A program made the position numbers and the translations under genes. From the NCBI RefSeq assembly GCF_900167125.1, contig NZ_FUYC01000006.1:1-64000 (forward strand): a stretch of DNA of 64,000 bases, given 5' to 3'. Positions 36,036-47,090 of this stretch are shown here, in pieces. The notes under the pieces were generated by a model. It searched no databases and had not been told where the DNA came from. It saw nothing but the letters and a program-made list of their open reading frames with translations. The DNA comes from Paucidesulfovibrio gracilis DSM 16080. GTDB taxonomy: Bacteria; Desulfobacterota; Desulfovibrionia; Desulfovibrionales; Desulfovibrionaceae. The stretch's first letter is position 1, and each line of letters opens with the position of its first letter.

Positions 36036-36530
36036 ATGATGGACGACTTCAAGGCTCCGCGCAAAGGCGCGGGGAACAGACGCAAGAGCAACCGCCGCAC
36101 CGGGCGGATGCTTGCGTTCCAGGTGCTCTTTGCCCAGAGTTTTACCGCATCCGAGGATGTTTCCGCCCTGGAACGGGACTTTGCCGAGAATCCGGCGGTC
36201 CTGGCCGTGGAAAATGAAAGCGTGAGCGAGTTCGCCCACGACCTGGTCCTGGGCGTGTATTGCCGGGCCAGGCAGTTGGACGAGATCGTGAACCGCTACT
36301 CCAAGCATTGGAAGCTGGAACGCATCGCCAAGGTGGAATTGACCATTCTGCGGTTGGCACTGTTTGAGATGCTGTTTACCGAACTGCCGTTGAAGGTGGC
36401 CATCAACGAGGCCATTGAGCTTTCCAAGGAGTTCGGGGACGGTAATTCCCGTAATTTCATCAATGGAATCCTGGACGCCGCGGCCCGCGCCGTGGAAAGC
36501 GGCGACCTGGGTCAGCACAAGACATTCTAG
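36036..36530 (+). CDS. nusB: Transcription antitermination factor NusB
   Basis: A 164-residue helical protein that with NusE (S10) binds boxA of rRNA operons. Recognisable features: an N-terminal Arg-rich stretch leading to RTGRMLAFQVLFAQSF; WKLERIAKVELTILRLALFEML; and INEAIELSKEFGDGNSRNFINGILDA. The Arg-rich 18-residue N-terminal extension is somewhat longer than in E. coli. ribH-nusB is a widespread operon pair; here leuS is attached after 12 nt. Confidence 0.95.
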   Translation: MMDDFKAPRKGAGNRRKSNRRTGRMLAFQVLFAQSFTASEDVSALERDFAENPAVLAVENESVSEFAHDLVLGVYCRARQLDEIVNRYSKHWKLERIAKVELTILRLALFEMLFTELPLKVAINEAIELSKEFGDGNSRNFINGILDAAARAVESGDLGQHKTF

Positions 36531-36542
36531 AAGGAAACGCGC

Positions 36543-39038
36543 ATGCCCCTGGGAAAATACGAACCGGAAGCCGTGGAAAAGAAATGGCAGAAGACCTGGA
36601 GCGAAAACGGCTGCTTCGAAGTGCGGACCGAGCCTGACCGGGAAAAGTATTATGTCCTAGAAATGTTCCCCTACCCTTCGGGGAAGATTCACATGGGCCA
36701 TGTGCGCAACTATTCCATCGGCGACGTGGTGGCCCGCTACAAGCGGATGCAGGGCTGCAACGTGCTGCATCCCATGGGCTGGGACGCCTTTGGCATGCCC
36801 GCGGAAAACGCGGCCATCAAGCACAACACCCACCCCGCCAAGTGGACCTATTCCAACATCGACGAGATGCGCGAGCAGCTCAAGCGGCTCGGATATTCCT
36901 ATGATTGGAAGCGCGAGCTGGCCACCTGTCGTCCTGAATACTACCGCTGGGAACAGCTCTTTTTCCTCAAGTTCATGGAAAAAGGACTGCTCTACCGCAA
37001 GAACGCCATGCAGAACTGGTGCGACACCTGTCAGACCGTACTGGCCAACGAGCAGGTGGAGGACGGCAAATGCTGGCGTTGCGACAGCCCCGTAATCCAG
37101 AAAGAGCTGGAACAATGGTTCCTGCGCATCACGGACTACGCGGATGAGCTGCTGGAATGGTTGGACAAGATGAAGGAAAAGTGGCCCGATTCGGTCCTGA
37201 CCATGCAGTCCAACTGGATCGGCAAGAGCTACGGCGCGGAACTGACCTTTGGCATCAAGGGCAGCGATGAGACCGTGGACGTGTTCACCACCCGGCCCGA
37301 CACCCTGTTCGGCGCCACCTTCATGAGCCTGGCCGCCGAACATCCCCTGGTGGAAAAGCTCATCAGCGGCACGGATCGGGCCGACGAAGTGCGCGCCTTT
37401 GTGGAAAAATGCGTGAACATGGACAAGTTCCACCGCGCGGCTGACGATACGGAAAAAGAGGGCGTGTTCACGGGTGCCTACTGCATCAACCCGGTCACCG
37501 GCCAGGAAATGCCCATCTACGTGGCCAACTTCGTGCTCATGGGCTACGGCACCGGCGCGGTCATGGCTGTACCCGCTCACGACCAGCGCGACTTTGACTT
37601 TGCCCGCAAGTATGACCTGCCCATGCAGGTGGTCATCCGGCCCGAGGAGAGCGAACTGGAGCCGGAAACCATGACCGAGGCCTACACCGAACCGGGCGTG
37701 CTGGTGAACTCCGCGCCCTTTGACGGCCTGCCCAATGAGGAAGCCAAAAAGCGCATCGTGGAGCACCTGGACGAAAAAGGTCTGGGCCGCATGACCGTGA
37801 ACTTCCGCCTGCGCGACTGGAACATTTCCCGACAGCGGTATTGGGGCGCGCCCATCCCTGTGATCCACTGCCCCGAGTGCGGCATGGTGCCCGTACCCGA
37901 GGACCAGCTCCCCGTGACGCTGCCCGAGGACGCGGCCCTGCGCGAGGACGGCAAGTCCCCGCTGCCCTTCCTGGAGGACTGGGTCAACGTACCCTGCCCC
38001 ACGTGCGGCAAACCGGCCCGGCGCGAGACCGACACCCTGGACACCTTTGTGGAGTCCTCCTGGTACTTCCTGCGCTACACGGATGCGCGCATCGACACCG
38101 CTCCCTTCGATCCCGAAGCCGTGGACTATTGGATGCCCGTGGACCAATATATCGGCGGCATTGAGCACGCCATTTTGCACCTGCTCTACGCCCGCTTCTT
38201 CACCAAGGTGCTGCGGGACGAAGAGTTGATCACTGCCGACGAACCGTTCGAGCATCTGCTCACCCAGGGCATGGTGGTGCTGGACGGGGCCAAGATGTCC
38301 AAGTCCAAGGGCAATGTGGTGGACCCCGGTGCCATGATCGCCAAGTACGGCGCCGACGCCACCCGGCTCTTCATTCTTTTTGCGGCCCCGCCGGAAAAGG
38401 AACTGGAGTGGTCCGACCGTGGCATCGACGGTTCGTTCCGTTTCATCGGCCGCCTCTGGCGGCTGGCCGAGGAATTGGAAGGCGGCCTGATCTGCGTGCG
38501 GCCCTGCCACCCTGCGGAGGGTGACCTGTCCGAGGCGGTCAAGCGCATGCGCCGCAAGGAGCACGACACCGTGCGCCGCGTGACCCGAAGCATTGAAAAC
38601 AGCTTCCAGTTCAATACCGCCATTGCCGCCATCATGGAGTTGGTCAACGAAATGTACCAGCTCAAGGATACGCTCAAAGCCGACGAACAGGGCCGTTGCT
38701 ATCTCTCTTCCGCCCTGGCCACGGCCGTGACCCTGCTTTCGCCCATGGCTCCGCACGTGTGTGAGGAGATCTGGGAGGCCATCGGTCATCAGGGTGTGGT
38801 TTCCGAGCAGCCCTGGCCCGAGTATGACGAAGCCGCCCTGGTCACCGAGGAGGTCACGGTGGTGGCCCAGGTGAACGGCAAGGTGCGCGGCAAAATCACC
38901 GTTGCCCGGGATGCGGACGAAGAATCCGTCAAGGCCGCGTGCATGGCCGTGGAAAACGTGGCCCGGTATCTGGAAGACAAGACCGTGGTCAAGGTCGTGG
39001 TCGTGCCTGGCAAGCTCGTGAACATCGTGGTCCGATAG
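36543..39038 (+). CDS. leuS: Leucyl-tRNA synthetase
   Basis: An 831-residue class I aminoacyl-tRNA synthetase. HIGH-type signature: [20 protein letters not shown]; the KMSKS loop is [15 protein letters not shown]. Between them lies the editing (CP1) domain ([20 protein letters not shown], and [19 protein letters not shown]), and zinc-like CxxC pairs (CDTC, CWRC and CPEC) are present. The C-terminal anticodon-binding domain ends in [11 protein letters not shown]. The start is ATG 36543, 12 nt after nusB. Gene density and common strand suggest an operon with nusB. Confidence 0.97.
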   Translation: MPLGKYEPEAVEKKWQKTWSENGCFEVRTEPDREKYYVLEMFPYPSGKIHMGHVRNYSIGDVVARYKRMQGCNVLHPMGWDAFGMPAENAAIKHNTHPAKWTYSNIDEMREQLKRLGYSYDWKRELATCRPEYYRWEQLFFLKFMEKGLLYRKNAMQNWCDTCQTVLANEQVEDGKCWRCDSPVIQKELEQWFLRITDYADELLEWLDKMKEKWPDSVLTMQSNWIGKSYGAELTFGIKGSDETVDVFTTRPDTLFGATFMSLAAEHPLVEKLISGTDRADEVRAFVEKCVNMDKFHRAADDTEKEGVFTGAYCINPVTGQEMPIYVANFVLMGYGTGAVMAVPAHDQRDFDFARKYDLPMQVVIRPEESELEPETMTEAYTEPGVLVNSAPFDGLPNEEAKKRIVEHLDEKGLGRMTVNFRLRDWNISRQRYWGAPIPVIHCPECGMVPVPEDQLPVTLPEDAALREDGKSPLPFLEDWVNVPCPTCGKPARRETDTLDTFVESSWYFLRYTDARIDTAPFDPEAVDYWMPVDQYIGGIEHAILHLLYARFFTKVLRDEELITADEPFEHLLTQGMVVLDGAKMSKSKGNVVDPGAMIAKYGADATRLFILFAAPPEKELEWSDRGIDGSFRFIGRLWRLAEELEGGLICVRPCHPAEGDLSEAVKRMRRKEHDTVRRVTRSIENSFQFNTAIAAIMELVNEMYQLKDTLKADEQGRCYLSSALATAVTLLSPMAPHVCEEIWEAIGHQGVVSEQPWPEYDEAALVTEEVTVVAQVNGKVRGKITVARDADEESVKAACMAVENVARYLEDKTVVKVVVVPGKLVNIVVR

Positions 39039-39060
39039 CCGCTCGGCAGCGGGGATTTTT
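39039..39060 (+). terminator. Weak terminator after leuS
   Basis: CCGCT/AGCGG hairpin just past the stop, followed by GGATTTTT. Short stem, so partial read-through into lptE is possible. From 39061 to 39261 no gene is visible. Confidence 0.5.
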
Positions 39061-39261
39061 CCCGGCCGCAGCGCATCCCGCCGCAAACCGCGCCTTGCCT
39101 GCCGAATAGCGCGGAAGGCTCGCCAAAGGACGATCTTGGCGGGCCGTGGCGGGAAGGCCTTGCCTGGAATCGATGGGAATGCGATATGCAGCGCAGCCTC
39201 TGGGCGGTGTGCCGCTTGGGGGTTCGAAGGGTTCTGCGGCCCGCCAACGTCTGGAGGTGGC

Positions 39262-39765
39262 ATGTTTCGCAAGCAGTGGACGGCCCTGGTGCCGACGATC
39301 CTTCTTTTCGTATCCCTGGCGGGATGCGGCTACCATCTGGCTGCCAACGGTCCGGTCGCCCTGGACCAGGACCAGCGTTCCCTGTTCATGGAACGCGTGG
39401 ATAACCCTACGTTGCAAACCTGGCTCGGTCCGCGTCTGCGCTCCGTGTTGCGCGACGAGCTGACGCGCCGGGGCTGGACCCGCTGGACCTCCCGCGCCCA
39501 GGCGGATCTGCTGGTGCGCGTGGTCATTGACCGCTATTCCCGCTCCTCCAAGGTGCGGGATGCGGATGACGACACCCTGCGCTATTCCGCCAGCATCACC
39601 ATGCGTGTGGACATGGTCTCCCGGGCCACGGACACGGTGGTCTGGAGTTCGGGAACCATTGCCGAGAGCGAGAGTTATTTCGGCAATTCCACCACCGCGG
39701 CGGACATGGAGGTCACGGAGTTGGCCGTGCGCCGGGCCGTGGACCGACTCACCCAGGGGTATTGA
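39262..39765 (+). CDS. lptE: LPS-assembly lipoprotein LptE
   Basis: A 167-residue outer-membrane lipoprotein. ATG 39262 follows GGAGGTGGC. The lipobox is LAGCGYHLA: signal peptidase II would leave an acylated Cys at about residue 23. After it come GYHLAANGPVALDQDQRSLFMERV and SVLRDELTRRGW, matching the LptE/RlpB pattern (YHL, then repeated short strands). LptE plugs and folds LptD to insert lipopolysaccharide. holA lies 3 nt behind, the usual leuS-lptE-holA order. Confidence 0.92.
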   Translation: MFRKQWTALVPTILLFVSLAGCGYHLAANGPVALDQDQRSLFMERVDNPTLQTWLGPRLRSVLRDELTRRGWTRWTSRAQADLLVRVVIDRYSRSSKVRDADDDTLRYSASITMRVDMVSRATDTVVWSSGTIAESESYFGNSTTAADMEVTELAVRRAVDRLTQGY

Positions 39766-39768
39766 GCC

Positions 39769-40737
39769 GTGGCCGGGCCGGACGTTCTTTTCCTGGTCTG
39801 CCCCGACGGTCAGCTCATGGCCCGTCGGATCGAGCAGCAGCTACAACAGACCCCGGACCATGAACGCAAGGTCTATTGGGGGGACGATGATCCGCCCCTG
39901 CCGGAATCCTTTTGGCAGGATCTGACCATCCAAAATTTATTTGCCACGCCCAAGGTCGTGGTGTTGCGACGCGCCCATTTGCTCAAGGCCGCGGATTGGG
40001 ATCGCCTGGCCGATGCCCTGGCCGCCAAACCGTCCAGCGTGCTGCCGGTGTTTTGCCTGGAAGGGGAGTGGAAGAAAAAAGCGCCCGTGCCTGCGGCCCT
40101 GGCCCGCCGTCCACTCTGGAAGGCCGCTTCCAAGCGTGGCTGGGTGTGGGAGCAACCCGGGTTGAATCCTCGGACATTGGGTGATTTTGTGGGGCAATGG
40201 GCCGAAGAGCGGGGTCTCAAACTGGCGCGGGGCGCGCAACAGACGCTGGCCCAGGCCTTGCCGTGCGATGCGCGCGCGGCCACATTGGAGCTGGAGAAGA
40301 TTGAACTGGCCGTGGGTGACGATACGATCGTCAAGCCGGAATTGGCCGCGCTCATCGCCACGGACCGGGAGATGGATTTTTTCGCCTTTACTGACGCCCT
40401 GAGTCAGGGGGGCGACCCCGTGGCCGTGTGGGAGCGGGTGTTGCGGGATCAGCGCAAGCAATCCAAGGAACAGATGCTTTTTCCTTTGCTCGGCTCTCTG
40501 GCGCGCGAGGCGCGTATCCTTGGCTTGATCCTGGCCGGGGAAGAACAGCGGGCCAAGGTCCATCCCTTTGTTGTCAAGAAAAAGACGCCCCTGGCGCAAC
40601 GGCTCGGACCCCGTGGCGTGGCCGTGTTGTTCGACCTGTGCATGGCCGCGGAACAGGGCGTCAAGTCCGGGGAACGCCGTCCGGATCAGGCGCTGGAAAA
40701 GCTGGTGGCCGACCTGACCCGGCTCTATGGGCATTGA
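39769..40737 (+). CDS. holA: DNA polymerase III subunit delta
   Basis: A 322-residue clamp-loader subunit. It starts at GTG 39769 three bases after lptE. The N-terminal part is diverged (AGPDVLFLVCPDGQLMARRIEQQL). Later features match delta: FWQDLTIQNLFATPKVVVLRRA and LPCDARAATLELEKIELAVG, and the C-terminal helical collar (MLFPLLGSLAREARILGLILAGEEQ). HolA is sequence-poor, so leuS-lptE-holA synteny carries weight. Confidence 0.88.
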   Translation: MAGPDVLFLVCPDGQLMARRIEQQLQQTPDHERKVYWGDDDPPLPESFWQDLTIQNLFATPKVVVLRRAHLLKAADWDRLADALAAKPSSVLPVFCLEGEWKKKAPVPAALARRPLWKAASKRGWVWEQPGLNPRTLGDFVGQWAEERGLKLARGAQQTLAQALPCDARAATLELEKIELAVGDDTIVKPELAALIATDREMDFFAFTDALSQGGDPVAVWERVLRDQRKQSKEQMLFPLLGSLAREARILGLILAGEEQRAKVHPFVVKKKTPLAQRLGPRGVAVLFDLCMAAEQGVKSGERRPDQALEKLVADLTRLYGH

Positions 40738-40839
40738 TCCTCTTCTGTTTCTCCCCCCTCGCATACCGTTGACCCGCCCCTCGGGTCTGGGGCAAGATGG
40801 CCGACGCTGAAAATAGTTGCCCCGCGGAAAAGGAATCAC

Positions 40840-41514
40840 ATGGAAAAACCCCATTATCATGGACATCGCCGTCGGCTGCGGGAGCGGTTGGCCCGTGAAC
40901 CGCGCTCCCTGGCGGATTACGAGGTCTTGGAATTGCTGTTGGCGCGCACCTTGCCCCGGCAGGACACCAAACCGCTGGCCAAGGAATTGTTGGCCCGCTT
41001 CGGCACCCTGCGCGGCGTGCTCTATGCCCCGGACGCCCAACTCGCTGAGATCAAGGGATTTGGAGACGCGCTGCTCTCCTCCTGGGCCTTGTACCGGGAG
41101 GTTTGGGCGCGCATGAACGAGCCGAGCGCCTCGCGTCGGGAGGTGCTTGACGATCCGGATCGGGTGGCTGAGGGAGCCAAGGCCCGTTTCGGCACCAAGG
41201 GCGTGGAGGAATTCTGGGTGGCTCTGGTGGATAACCGCAATCGGGTGCGGGCCTGGGAATGCGTGAGCAAGGGTACCGTGGACCAGACCCAGGTCTACCC
41301 GCGGGAAGTGCTGGCCCTGGCGTTGCGGCACGAGGCCTCGGGTATGATTCTCGTGCATAACCATCCGGGCGGGGATCCTTCACCTTCGGACGAGGACATT
41401 CGCATGACCATGCGGATCAAGAGGGTGGCCCAGGAAATGGGTGTGCGCCTGTTGGACCATCTTGTGGTGGCCGAAGAGCGGCATTTCAGCTTTCAGGCGC
41501 AAGGGTTGCTCTAA
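40840..41514 (+). CDS. radC: RadC/JAB1-like MPN domain protein
   Basis: A 224-residue protein with a helix-hairpin-helix region (FGTLRGVLYAPDAQLAEIKGFGDALLSS) and a JAB1/MPN metalloprotease-like core: ILVHNHPGGDPSPSDED supplies the HxH...D zinc site, followed by VAQEMGVRLLDHLVVAEERHFSF. RadC was once tied to DNA repair but this has been withdrawn; its substrate is unknown. Many copies reside in integrated elements, but here the flanks are housekeeping genes. Confidence 0.93.
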   Translation: MEKPHYHGHRRRLRERLAREPRSLADYEVLELLLARTLPRQDTKPLAKELLARFGTLRGVLYAPDAQLAEIKGFGDALLSSWALYREVWARMNEPSASRREVLDDPDRVAEGAKARFGTKGVEEFWVALVDNRNRVRAWECVSKGTVDQTQVYPREVLALALRHEASGMILVHNHPGGDPSPSDEDIRMTMRIKRVAQEMGVRLLDHLVVAEERHFSFQAQGLL

Positions 41515-41551
41515 GCGGAACCCCAGGGCGGGAAACGAGGGAGGAAGCCGA

Positions 41552-41824
41552 ATGCGAACGTATCAGGCGGATGTTGACGGGCGTGTGCAGGGGGTATGCT
41601 TTCGGGCTTGGACCCGGGAGGTGGCGCGGATGCTGGGTGTGCGGGGGTATGTTCGCAACCGTGCCGACGGCCGTGTGCGCGTGGTGGCCCAGGGTGACGA
41701 GCAGGCGCTGGAACGTCTGGCCCGGGAGTTGCGCCGCGGCGCTCCCCTGGCCCGCGTGAGCGAGGTGCGCGAGGAGTACATCGAATCCGAAGAAGTTTTT
41801 AAAAATTTTGAAGTGCGTTATTAA
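41552..41824 (+). CDS. acyP: Acylphosphatase
   Basis: A 90-residue ferredoxin-like enzyme that hydrolyses acyl phosphates. ATG 41552 follows GAGGGAGGAAGCC. The conserved catalytic Arg and Asn occur as GRVQGVCFRAWTREVA and GYVRNRADGRVRVVAQG. Cys in VCFR replaces the usual Gly or Phe; the Arg and Asn are intact. It is 37 nt after radC. Confidence 0.93.
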   Translation: MRTYQADVDGRVQGVCFRAWTREVARMLGVRGYVRNRADGRVRVVAQGDEQALERLARELRRGAPLARVSEVREEYIESEEVFKNFEVRY

Positions 41825-41946
41825 ATCACCCCCTTGTCATTGAGCCAGGACGTCTTATCAGGGATAATACTGGAAATACATTCCCGCATAGGAAACACTC
41901 TCCCTGTTCCGTGCCGAACATACGACTGAGAATCAAAGGACGACCC

Positions 41947-44439
41947 TTGAGCAAGAAGAAAAAAACACCCATCAAGCCCAAACGCCTGCGCCGGGTCAAA
42001 AGCGGGAGCCGTCCCGCGCCCGTAGACGCCCGGGAAGAGGCGGAGCGCCTGTTCAGCGGGGGCGAAGACCAGGGCGGCATTCCGGTGCAGGATATCACCG
42101 GGGGGCTTACCGAGCAGGATGAACGGGACATACCCGAAGTTCTGCCCGTGCTTGCCGTGCGAGATATCGTGGTTTTCAACTACATGATCCTTCCGCTGTA
42201 CGTGGGCCGGGAAAAATCCGTCAAGGCCGTGGACGCGGCGCTTTCCGGCAAGCGGCATATCCTTATCCTCACCCAGCGCGACGAGTCCGTGGAAGACCCC
42301 GAAACCGAGGAATTGTATGAAGTGGGCACTGTGGCCACGGTCATGCGCATGCTCAAAATGCCGGACGGCCGGCTGAAGATCCTGGTGCAGGGGCTGGCTC
42401 GCGCCGAGGTGCGACGCTTCACGGGCAATGAGGAATACCACGAGGCGGAGATTCGGATCCTGCGCGAACAGGAGACCGAAAACAACGCGGAAACCGAAGC
42501 GCTGATGCGGTCCTCCCGCGAACAGAGCGAGCGCATTTTGACCCTGCGCGGCATCACGCCCCAGGACATCATGGCCGTGCTGAACAACGTGCATGAGCCG
42601 GGCCGCCTGGCCGACCTCATCGCCTCGAACCTGCGCATTACCGTGCCTGAGGCCCAGGACATCCTGGAGTGCCGCGAGCCTGTGGAACGCCTGCGCATGG
42701 CCGCCACGCAGCTGAGCAAAGAAGTGGAAGTGGCGCAAATGCAGAATAAGATCCAGAACATGGCCAAAGAGGGCATGGACCGGGCGCAGCGCGACTTTTA
42801 TCTTCGGGAACAGCTTAAGGCCATCAAGCGGGAGCTGGGCGACAGCGATTCCGAAGGCGAGGAAATGGAGCAGCTGGCCCGGGCCATTGAGCGGGCGGGC
42901 ATGCCCAAAGACGTGCGCAAGGAAGTCTACAAGCAGCTCAAGCGGCTGGAAGGCATGCACGCGGAATCCTCGGAAGCCACGGTCATCCGGACCTATTTGG
43001 ATTGGATGATCGAATTGCCGTGGAAAAAGATTTCCCGCGATCGGCTGGACATCAAGGAGGCTGCGCGCATCCTGGACGAGGATCACTACGACCTGACCAA
43101 GGTCAAGGACCGCATCCTTGAATATCTTTCCGTGCGCAAGCTCAATCCCAAAATGAAGGGACCGATTCTTTGTTTCGTGGGACCGCCGGGCGTGGGCAAA
43201 ACCTCGCTGGGCCGTTCCATTGCCCGCTCCCTGGGGCGTAAATTCCATCGCATGTCCCTGGGCGGCATGCGGGACGAAGCCGAGATCCGTGGCCACCGCC
43301 GGACCTACATCGGATCCATGCCGGGCCGCATTGTCCAGGCGCTGAAGCTCTGCGGCAAGCGCAACCCCGTGATCATGCTCGATGAAATCGACAAGCTCGG
43401 CTCGGATTTTCGGGGTGACCCGTCCTCGGCATTGCTAGAGGTGCTGGACCCGGAACAGAACAACAGCTTTACGGACCATTATCTGAATGTGCCGTTCGAT
43501 CTGTCCAAGGTGATGTTCATCTGCACGGCCAACGTGCTGGACACCATCCCCCAGCCGTTGCTGGACCGCATGGAAGTGATCCGCATCCCCGGGTATACCG
43601 AGCAGGAAAAGGTTACCATTGCGGAGCGGTACATCGTTCCCCGCCAGGCCAAGGACAACGGTCTGAAAGAAGGGGAGCTGGAACTCGGCGAGGGCGTGCT
43701 CTCCCGCATCATCCGCGAATACACCAGCGAGGCCGGGCTACGGAACCTGGAACGCGAGGTGGGATCCGTGTGTCGCAAGATGGCCCGCAAAAAGGCCGAG
43801 GACGAGGCCGGACCCTATGTCGTGAGCACGGAGAATCTGCACACCATCCTCGGGGTGCCGCGGTTCCTTGAGGATGAAACCGAGCCGGATCTGCCTCCGG
43901 GCGTGGCCCTTGGATTGGCCTGGACCCCGGTGGGCGGCGAAACCCTGCATGTGGAAGTGACCACCATGCCCGGCAAGGGCAAGCTGCTGCTCACGGGCAA
44001 GCTGGGCGACGTCATGAAGGAATCGGCCCAGGCCGCGCTTTCCTTTGCCCGCGCCCATGCCGGGGAGTACGGCATTGATCCGTCGTTTACCGAAAATCGG
44101 GACATCCACGTACACGTGCCTGCCGGCGCCACGCCCAAGGACGGACCGTCCGCCGGCGTGACCCTGGTGACGGCGCTCATTTCCGCGCTCACAGAAACCC
44201 CGGTGCGGCCCGATCTGGTCATGACCGGCGAGATTTCGTTGCGCGGCCGGGTGCTGCCCGTGGGCGGCATCAAGGAAAAGATCCTCGCGGCCGTGGCCAA
44301 GGGCATGAAGCACGCCCTGATTCCGGCCCAGAACAATAAAGACTTGCAGGATATTCCTGAGGAACTGCGCAAGCGCATCCAGATTGAACTGGTGGAACGC
44401 GTGGAGGAAATCTGGCCCAAGGCCAAATCCGTATCCTGA
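41947..44439 (+). CDS. lon: ATP-dependent protease Lon
   Basis: An 830-residue AAA+ serine protease. I start at TTG 41947 because AAAGGA lies just upstream; the frame reaches GTG 41911 without a site. The N-terminal substrate domain ([23 protein letters not shown]) follows a basic 50-residue leader ([17 protein letters not shown]). Walker [14 protein letters not shown] and Walker [12 protein letters not shown] precede the Ser-Lys dyad: [15 protein letters not shown] and [11 protein letters not shown]. It degrades misfolded and regulatory proteins. No CIRCE element is seen upstream. Confidence 0.96.
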   Translation: MSKKKKTPIKPKRLRRVKSGSRPAPVDAREEAERLFSGGEDQGGIPVQDITGGLTEQDERDIPEVLPVLAVRDIVVFNYMILPLYVGREKSVKAVDAALSGKRHILILTQRDESVEDPETEELYEVGTVATVMRMLKMPDGRLKILVQGLARAEVRRFTGNEEYHEAEIRILREQETENNAETEALMRSSREQSERILTLRGITPQDIMAVLNNVHEPGRLADLIASNLRITVPEAQDILECREPVERLRMAATQLSKEVEVAQMQNKIQNMAKEGMDRAQRDFYLREQLKAIKRELGDSDSEGEEMEQLARAIERAGMPKDVRKEVYKQLKRLEGMHAESSEATVIRTYLDWMIELPWKKISRDRLDIKEAARILDEDHYDLTKVKDRILEYLSVRKLNPKMKGPILCFVGPPGVGKTSLGRSIARSLGRKFHRMSLGGMRDEAEIRGHRRTYIGSMPGRIVQALKLCGKRNPVIMLDEIDKLGSDFRGDPSSALLEVLDPEQNNSFTDHYLNVPFDLSKVMFICTANVLDTIPQPLLDRMEVIRIPGYTEQEKVTIAERYIVPRQAKDNGLKEGELELGEGVLSRIIREYTSEAGLRNLEREVGSVCRKMARKKAEDEAGPYVVSTENLHTILGVPRFLEDETEPDLPPGVALGLAWTPVGGETLHVEVTTMPGKGKLLLTGKLGDVMKESAQAALSFARAHAGEYGIDPSFTENRDIHVHVPAGATPKDGPSAGVTLVTALISALTETPVRPDLVMTGEISLRGRVLPVGGIKEKILAAVAKGMKHALIPAQNNKDLQDIPEELRKRIQIELVERVEEIWPKAKSVS

Positions 44440-44463
44440 TACTGCTGTTACTGCGGACCATTC

Positions 44464-44505
44464 ACAGCCCCTGCACGGAGTTACTCGTGCGGGGGCTGTT
44501 TTTTT
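44464..44505 (+). terminator. Terminator of lon
   Basis: ACAGCCCCTGCACG pairs with CGTGCGGGGGCTGT around an 8-nt loop and runs into seven T residues. Confidence 0.92.
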
Positions 44506-44618
44506 ATTGCAATCGTCGCGTAATCGTCACGCGATCGTAACAGGCAAAAGTGCAGGGTACGTACCATCCCGTCGATCCGGGGGGATGTGCGTCAATACAG
44601 TTGTTAAAGAGGGTCCCG

Positions 44619-47015
44619 ATGTCCTTAAAGAAAAAAATGATGATTTTGTGCATGGCCGCCGGGCTGCTTCCCTTGCTGCTCATGGGTACCTACAGCGTGA
44701 ACACGGCGGCCGGAAGCCTGCGAATACAGGCCATGGACCAATTGCGATCCGTGCGGGACGGCAAGCGCATTGCAATGGAAACCCTGGTGGATAAGTGGAC
44801 CGCCGAGGTCGGCATCTATGCCGAGGTCAAGGAGGTCTACAACGCCCTGGGCATGCTGCGCATGTATGACGACTACGAAGACCCGGAATTTCTCGAAGAC
44901 CACGCCTATGTCAGCCCCAGCTTTGCCCCGTTCGTGGAAACGCTCGGCTTTGAGGATGCCTTGCTGGCGGAGGATTACGGAAGCGTCTTATTTTCCTATA
45001 ATCAATCTCCGCTGCGGGGCGTGGATCTGAAGGGCGAATCCTTTCGGGGAACCAATCTCGGGCGTGCGTTTGCCCGGGCATTGCAGGGGGAAATCGCCTT
45101 TGCGGACGTGGAACCGCTGGCCGTGTTGGACCATCGGCCCGTGGCGTTTGTGGCCGCGCCCGTGCATAGCCACACCGGAGACGTGCAGGGCGTGGCGCTG
45201 CTGCAACTCCCCTTGCGTGAGCTGGGACGGGCCATGCGCACCAGAACGGGCATGGGGGAGACCGGGGAAACCTATCTTGTGGGTACGGATCGGCTGATGC
45301 GTTCGGACACGCGCAATGATCCGGCCGGGCATAGTGTGCAGCAGTCCTTTGCGGACCCGGAAAACGGGCGGGTGGAAACCGAACCTGTGCGTGCCGCGTT
45401 GGAAGGGGACTCCTGGGCCGGGGTGACGGAAAATTATGCTGGGGATTCCGTGATCGCGGCCTCTGCCCCGGTATCCTTTGGCGCGGAAACCTGGGTGCTG
45501 GTGGCGGAGATTCAGACCGCCGAGGCCTTTGCTCCGGTGCGAAATCTTCGGCTTGCCGCCTTTATTCTGGGCGTGGTCACGGTGGTGCTGCTTGCTATGC
45601 TGACCTGGCGCATCCTGCGGCGGCAATTGATCCATCCTATGAGCGTTATCGACGAATTTTTGTCCCGGGTGGCTTCGGGGGACTACTCGGCCCGGCTGGA
45701 GGGAAATTTCAGCGGAGAAATGAAGGACTTGTCCGGGCATATTCTGGCCATGTTCAAAGAGTTGAAAAAGCGACTCGGTTTCAGCGAAGGGATTTTGCGG
45801 GCCGTTACCGTGCCTTGTCTGGTGGTGGATGAGCACATGCAGGTTTCCTATGTGAATGATGCCTACCTCGACCTGGTGAACTATCGTGAGGAACGCAGGG
45901 ACGTGGTGGGCAAGCCTGTGGAGCAGCTCTTGCTCACCCGGGACAAGAGCAAAAGCATGCTGCATCGCTGCGTGGAGGAAGGCCGCGCCATACTTGGCGT
46001 GGAGCGGCGCTGGTCCGACATGGACGGGGACGAATTGCGGGTGCGCCTGGACGTGGCCCCGCTGTATGATCTGGATGGACGAAATATCGGGGCCGTGGCC
46101 CTGGCTTCGGACCTCACGGACATTCGGGCCAAGGAAGAGCGCATTGAGGCGCAAAACAGGGCGCTCATGGAAATGACGCACAAGGCGGGCGAGGCCTCGC
46201 GCATCGTGTCCGATGGTTCGGAACGGCTGCTGGAACGCGTGTCCAGCGTGAGCCAGGGGGCAGCCTCCCAGTTCGAGCGTGTGGCACGGGCTTCCTCGGC
46301 CATGGAGCGGCTGCATTCCGGGTTGGTCTCGTCGGCGTCCATGGCAGAGGAGGCGGAGCGCCGTACCCAGGATTCCGTGCGTCACTCCCGGGAGGGCATG
46401 GCCGTCATGCAGGATTCAGCACAGGCCATCGAACAGGTACGGGAGCTGTCCAACCTGCTCAGCAGCGACATGTCCCGTCTGGGTGATCGGGTGGAAGGGG
46501 TAACCGAGATTTTGGAAGTCATCAACGACGTTGCCGACCAGACCAACCTGCTGGCTCTGAATGCGGCTATCGAGGCGGCCCGGGCGGGCGAGGCCGGGCG
46601 CGGATTCGCGGTGGTGGCCGACGAGGTGCGTAAACTTGCGGAAAAAACCATGCAGGCCACCGGTCGCGTTGAACAGGATATTGCCGCTATCCAGCAGGAA
46701 TCGCGCCGCAATGTGGAACGGACAAAAGAGGCGGATATGGCCGTGGACAAGGCCGAAGCCCTGGTCAAGCGCACCTGGGAGGCGCTGGAAACCATAGCCG
46801 GGCTGTCCGAGGAAACAGCCAGACGCATTGCCGGCATTGCCGAAGCCACGCGGGAACAGACCGAGGAACATGGCGATGTGAACAAAAGCATTGCCGAACT
46901 CACGGACATTGCCGAGCGCATTGCCGGGGAAATGGATGATTCCTCCCGCGCCGTGAATGAATTGGCCGAGGCCGCACGCGGTCTGGGCGACCTCATTGCT
47001 TCGGTGCGCCGCTGA
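44619..47015 (+). CDS. Methyl-accepting chemotaxis protein with PAS domain
   Basis: A 798-residue chemoreceptor. ATG 44619 has GAGGG upstream. Order: TM1 ([17 protein letters not shown]), a periplasmic sensor of about 270 residues (Cache-like, with [16 protein letters not shown] and [14 protein letters not shown]), TM2 ([16 protein letters not shown]), HAMP, a PAS domain ([22 protein letters not shown]) and a methylated coiled coil with the tip [20 protein letters not shown]. The extra PAS between HAMP and the signalling domain may sense redox or small ligands. It resembles DcrA-type Desulfovibrio receptors in layout, but I do not see a c-type heme motif CxxCH. Confidence 0.93.
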   Translation: MSLKKKMMILCMAAGLLPLLLMGTYSVNTAAGSLRIQAMDQLRSVRDGKRIAMETLVDKWTAEVGIYAEVKEVYNALGMLRMYDDYEDPEFLEDHAYVSPSFAPFVETLGFEDALLAEDYGSVLFSYNQSPLRGVDLKGESFRGTNLGRAFARALQGEIAFADVEPLAVLDHRPVAFVAAPVHSHTGDVQGVALLQLPLRELGRAMRTRTGMGETGETYLVGTDRLMRSDTRNDPAGHSVQQSFADPENGRVETEPVRAALEGDSWAGVTENYAGDSVIAASAPVSFGAETWVLVAEIQTAEAFAPVRNLRLAAFILGVVTVVLLAMLTWRILRRQLIHPMSVIDEFLSRVASGDYSARLEGNFSGEMKDLSGHILAMFKELKKRLGFSEGILRAVTVPCLVVDEHMQVSYVNDAYLDLVNYREERRDVVGKPVEQLLLTRDKSKSMLHRCVEEGRAILGVERRWSDMDGDELRVRLDVAPLYDLDGRNIGAVALASDLTDIRAKEERIEAQNRALMEMTHKAGEASRIVSDGSERLLERVSSVSQGAASQFERVARASSAMERLHSGLVSSASMAEEAERRTQDSVRHSREGMAVMQDSAQAIEQVRELSNLLSSDMSRLGDRVEGVTEILEVINDVADQTNLLALNAAIEAARAGEAGRGFAVVADEVRKLAEKTMQATGRVEQDIAAIQQESRRNVERTKEADMAVDKAEALVKRTWEALETIAGLSEETARRIAGIAEATREQTEEHGDVNKSIAELTDIAERIAGEMDDSSRAVNELAEAARGLGDLIASVRR

Positions 47016-47026
47016 ACGGTTCAGGT

Positions 47027-47063
47027 ATTCGGCCGGGGAGGGGTTCTCCCCGGAGGGCCGAAT
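47027..47063. terminator. Bidirectional hairpin between convergent genes
   Basis: ATTCGGCC/GGCCGAAT enclosing GGGGAG/CTCCCC lies between the chemoreceptor and the GGDEF gene. No U tract follows on either side, so termination is inferred only from the position. Confidence 0.5.
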
Positions 47064-47090
47064 CGCTGAAAAGTGGAACGAATTCAGGCG

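Noticed and set aside
41911-41946. GTG 41911 as the lon start
   Set aside because: No ribosome binding site stands before it, whereas TTG 41947 follows AAAGGA; the alternative adds only 12 residues.
44440-44618. A second sigma-28 promoter before the PAS chemoreceptor
   Set aside because: A TAAAG occurs, but no CCGATA is found at the required spacing.
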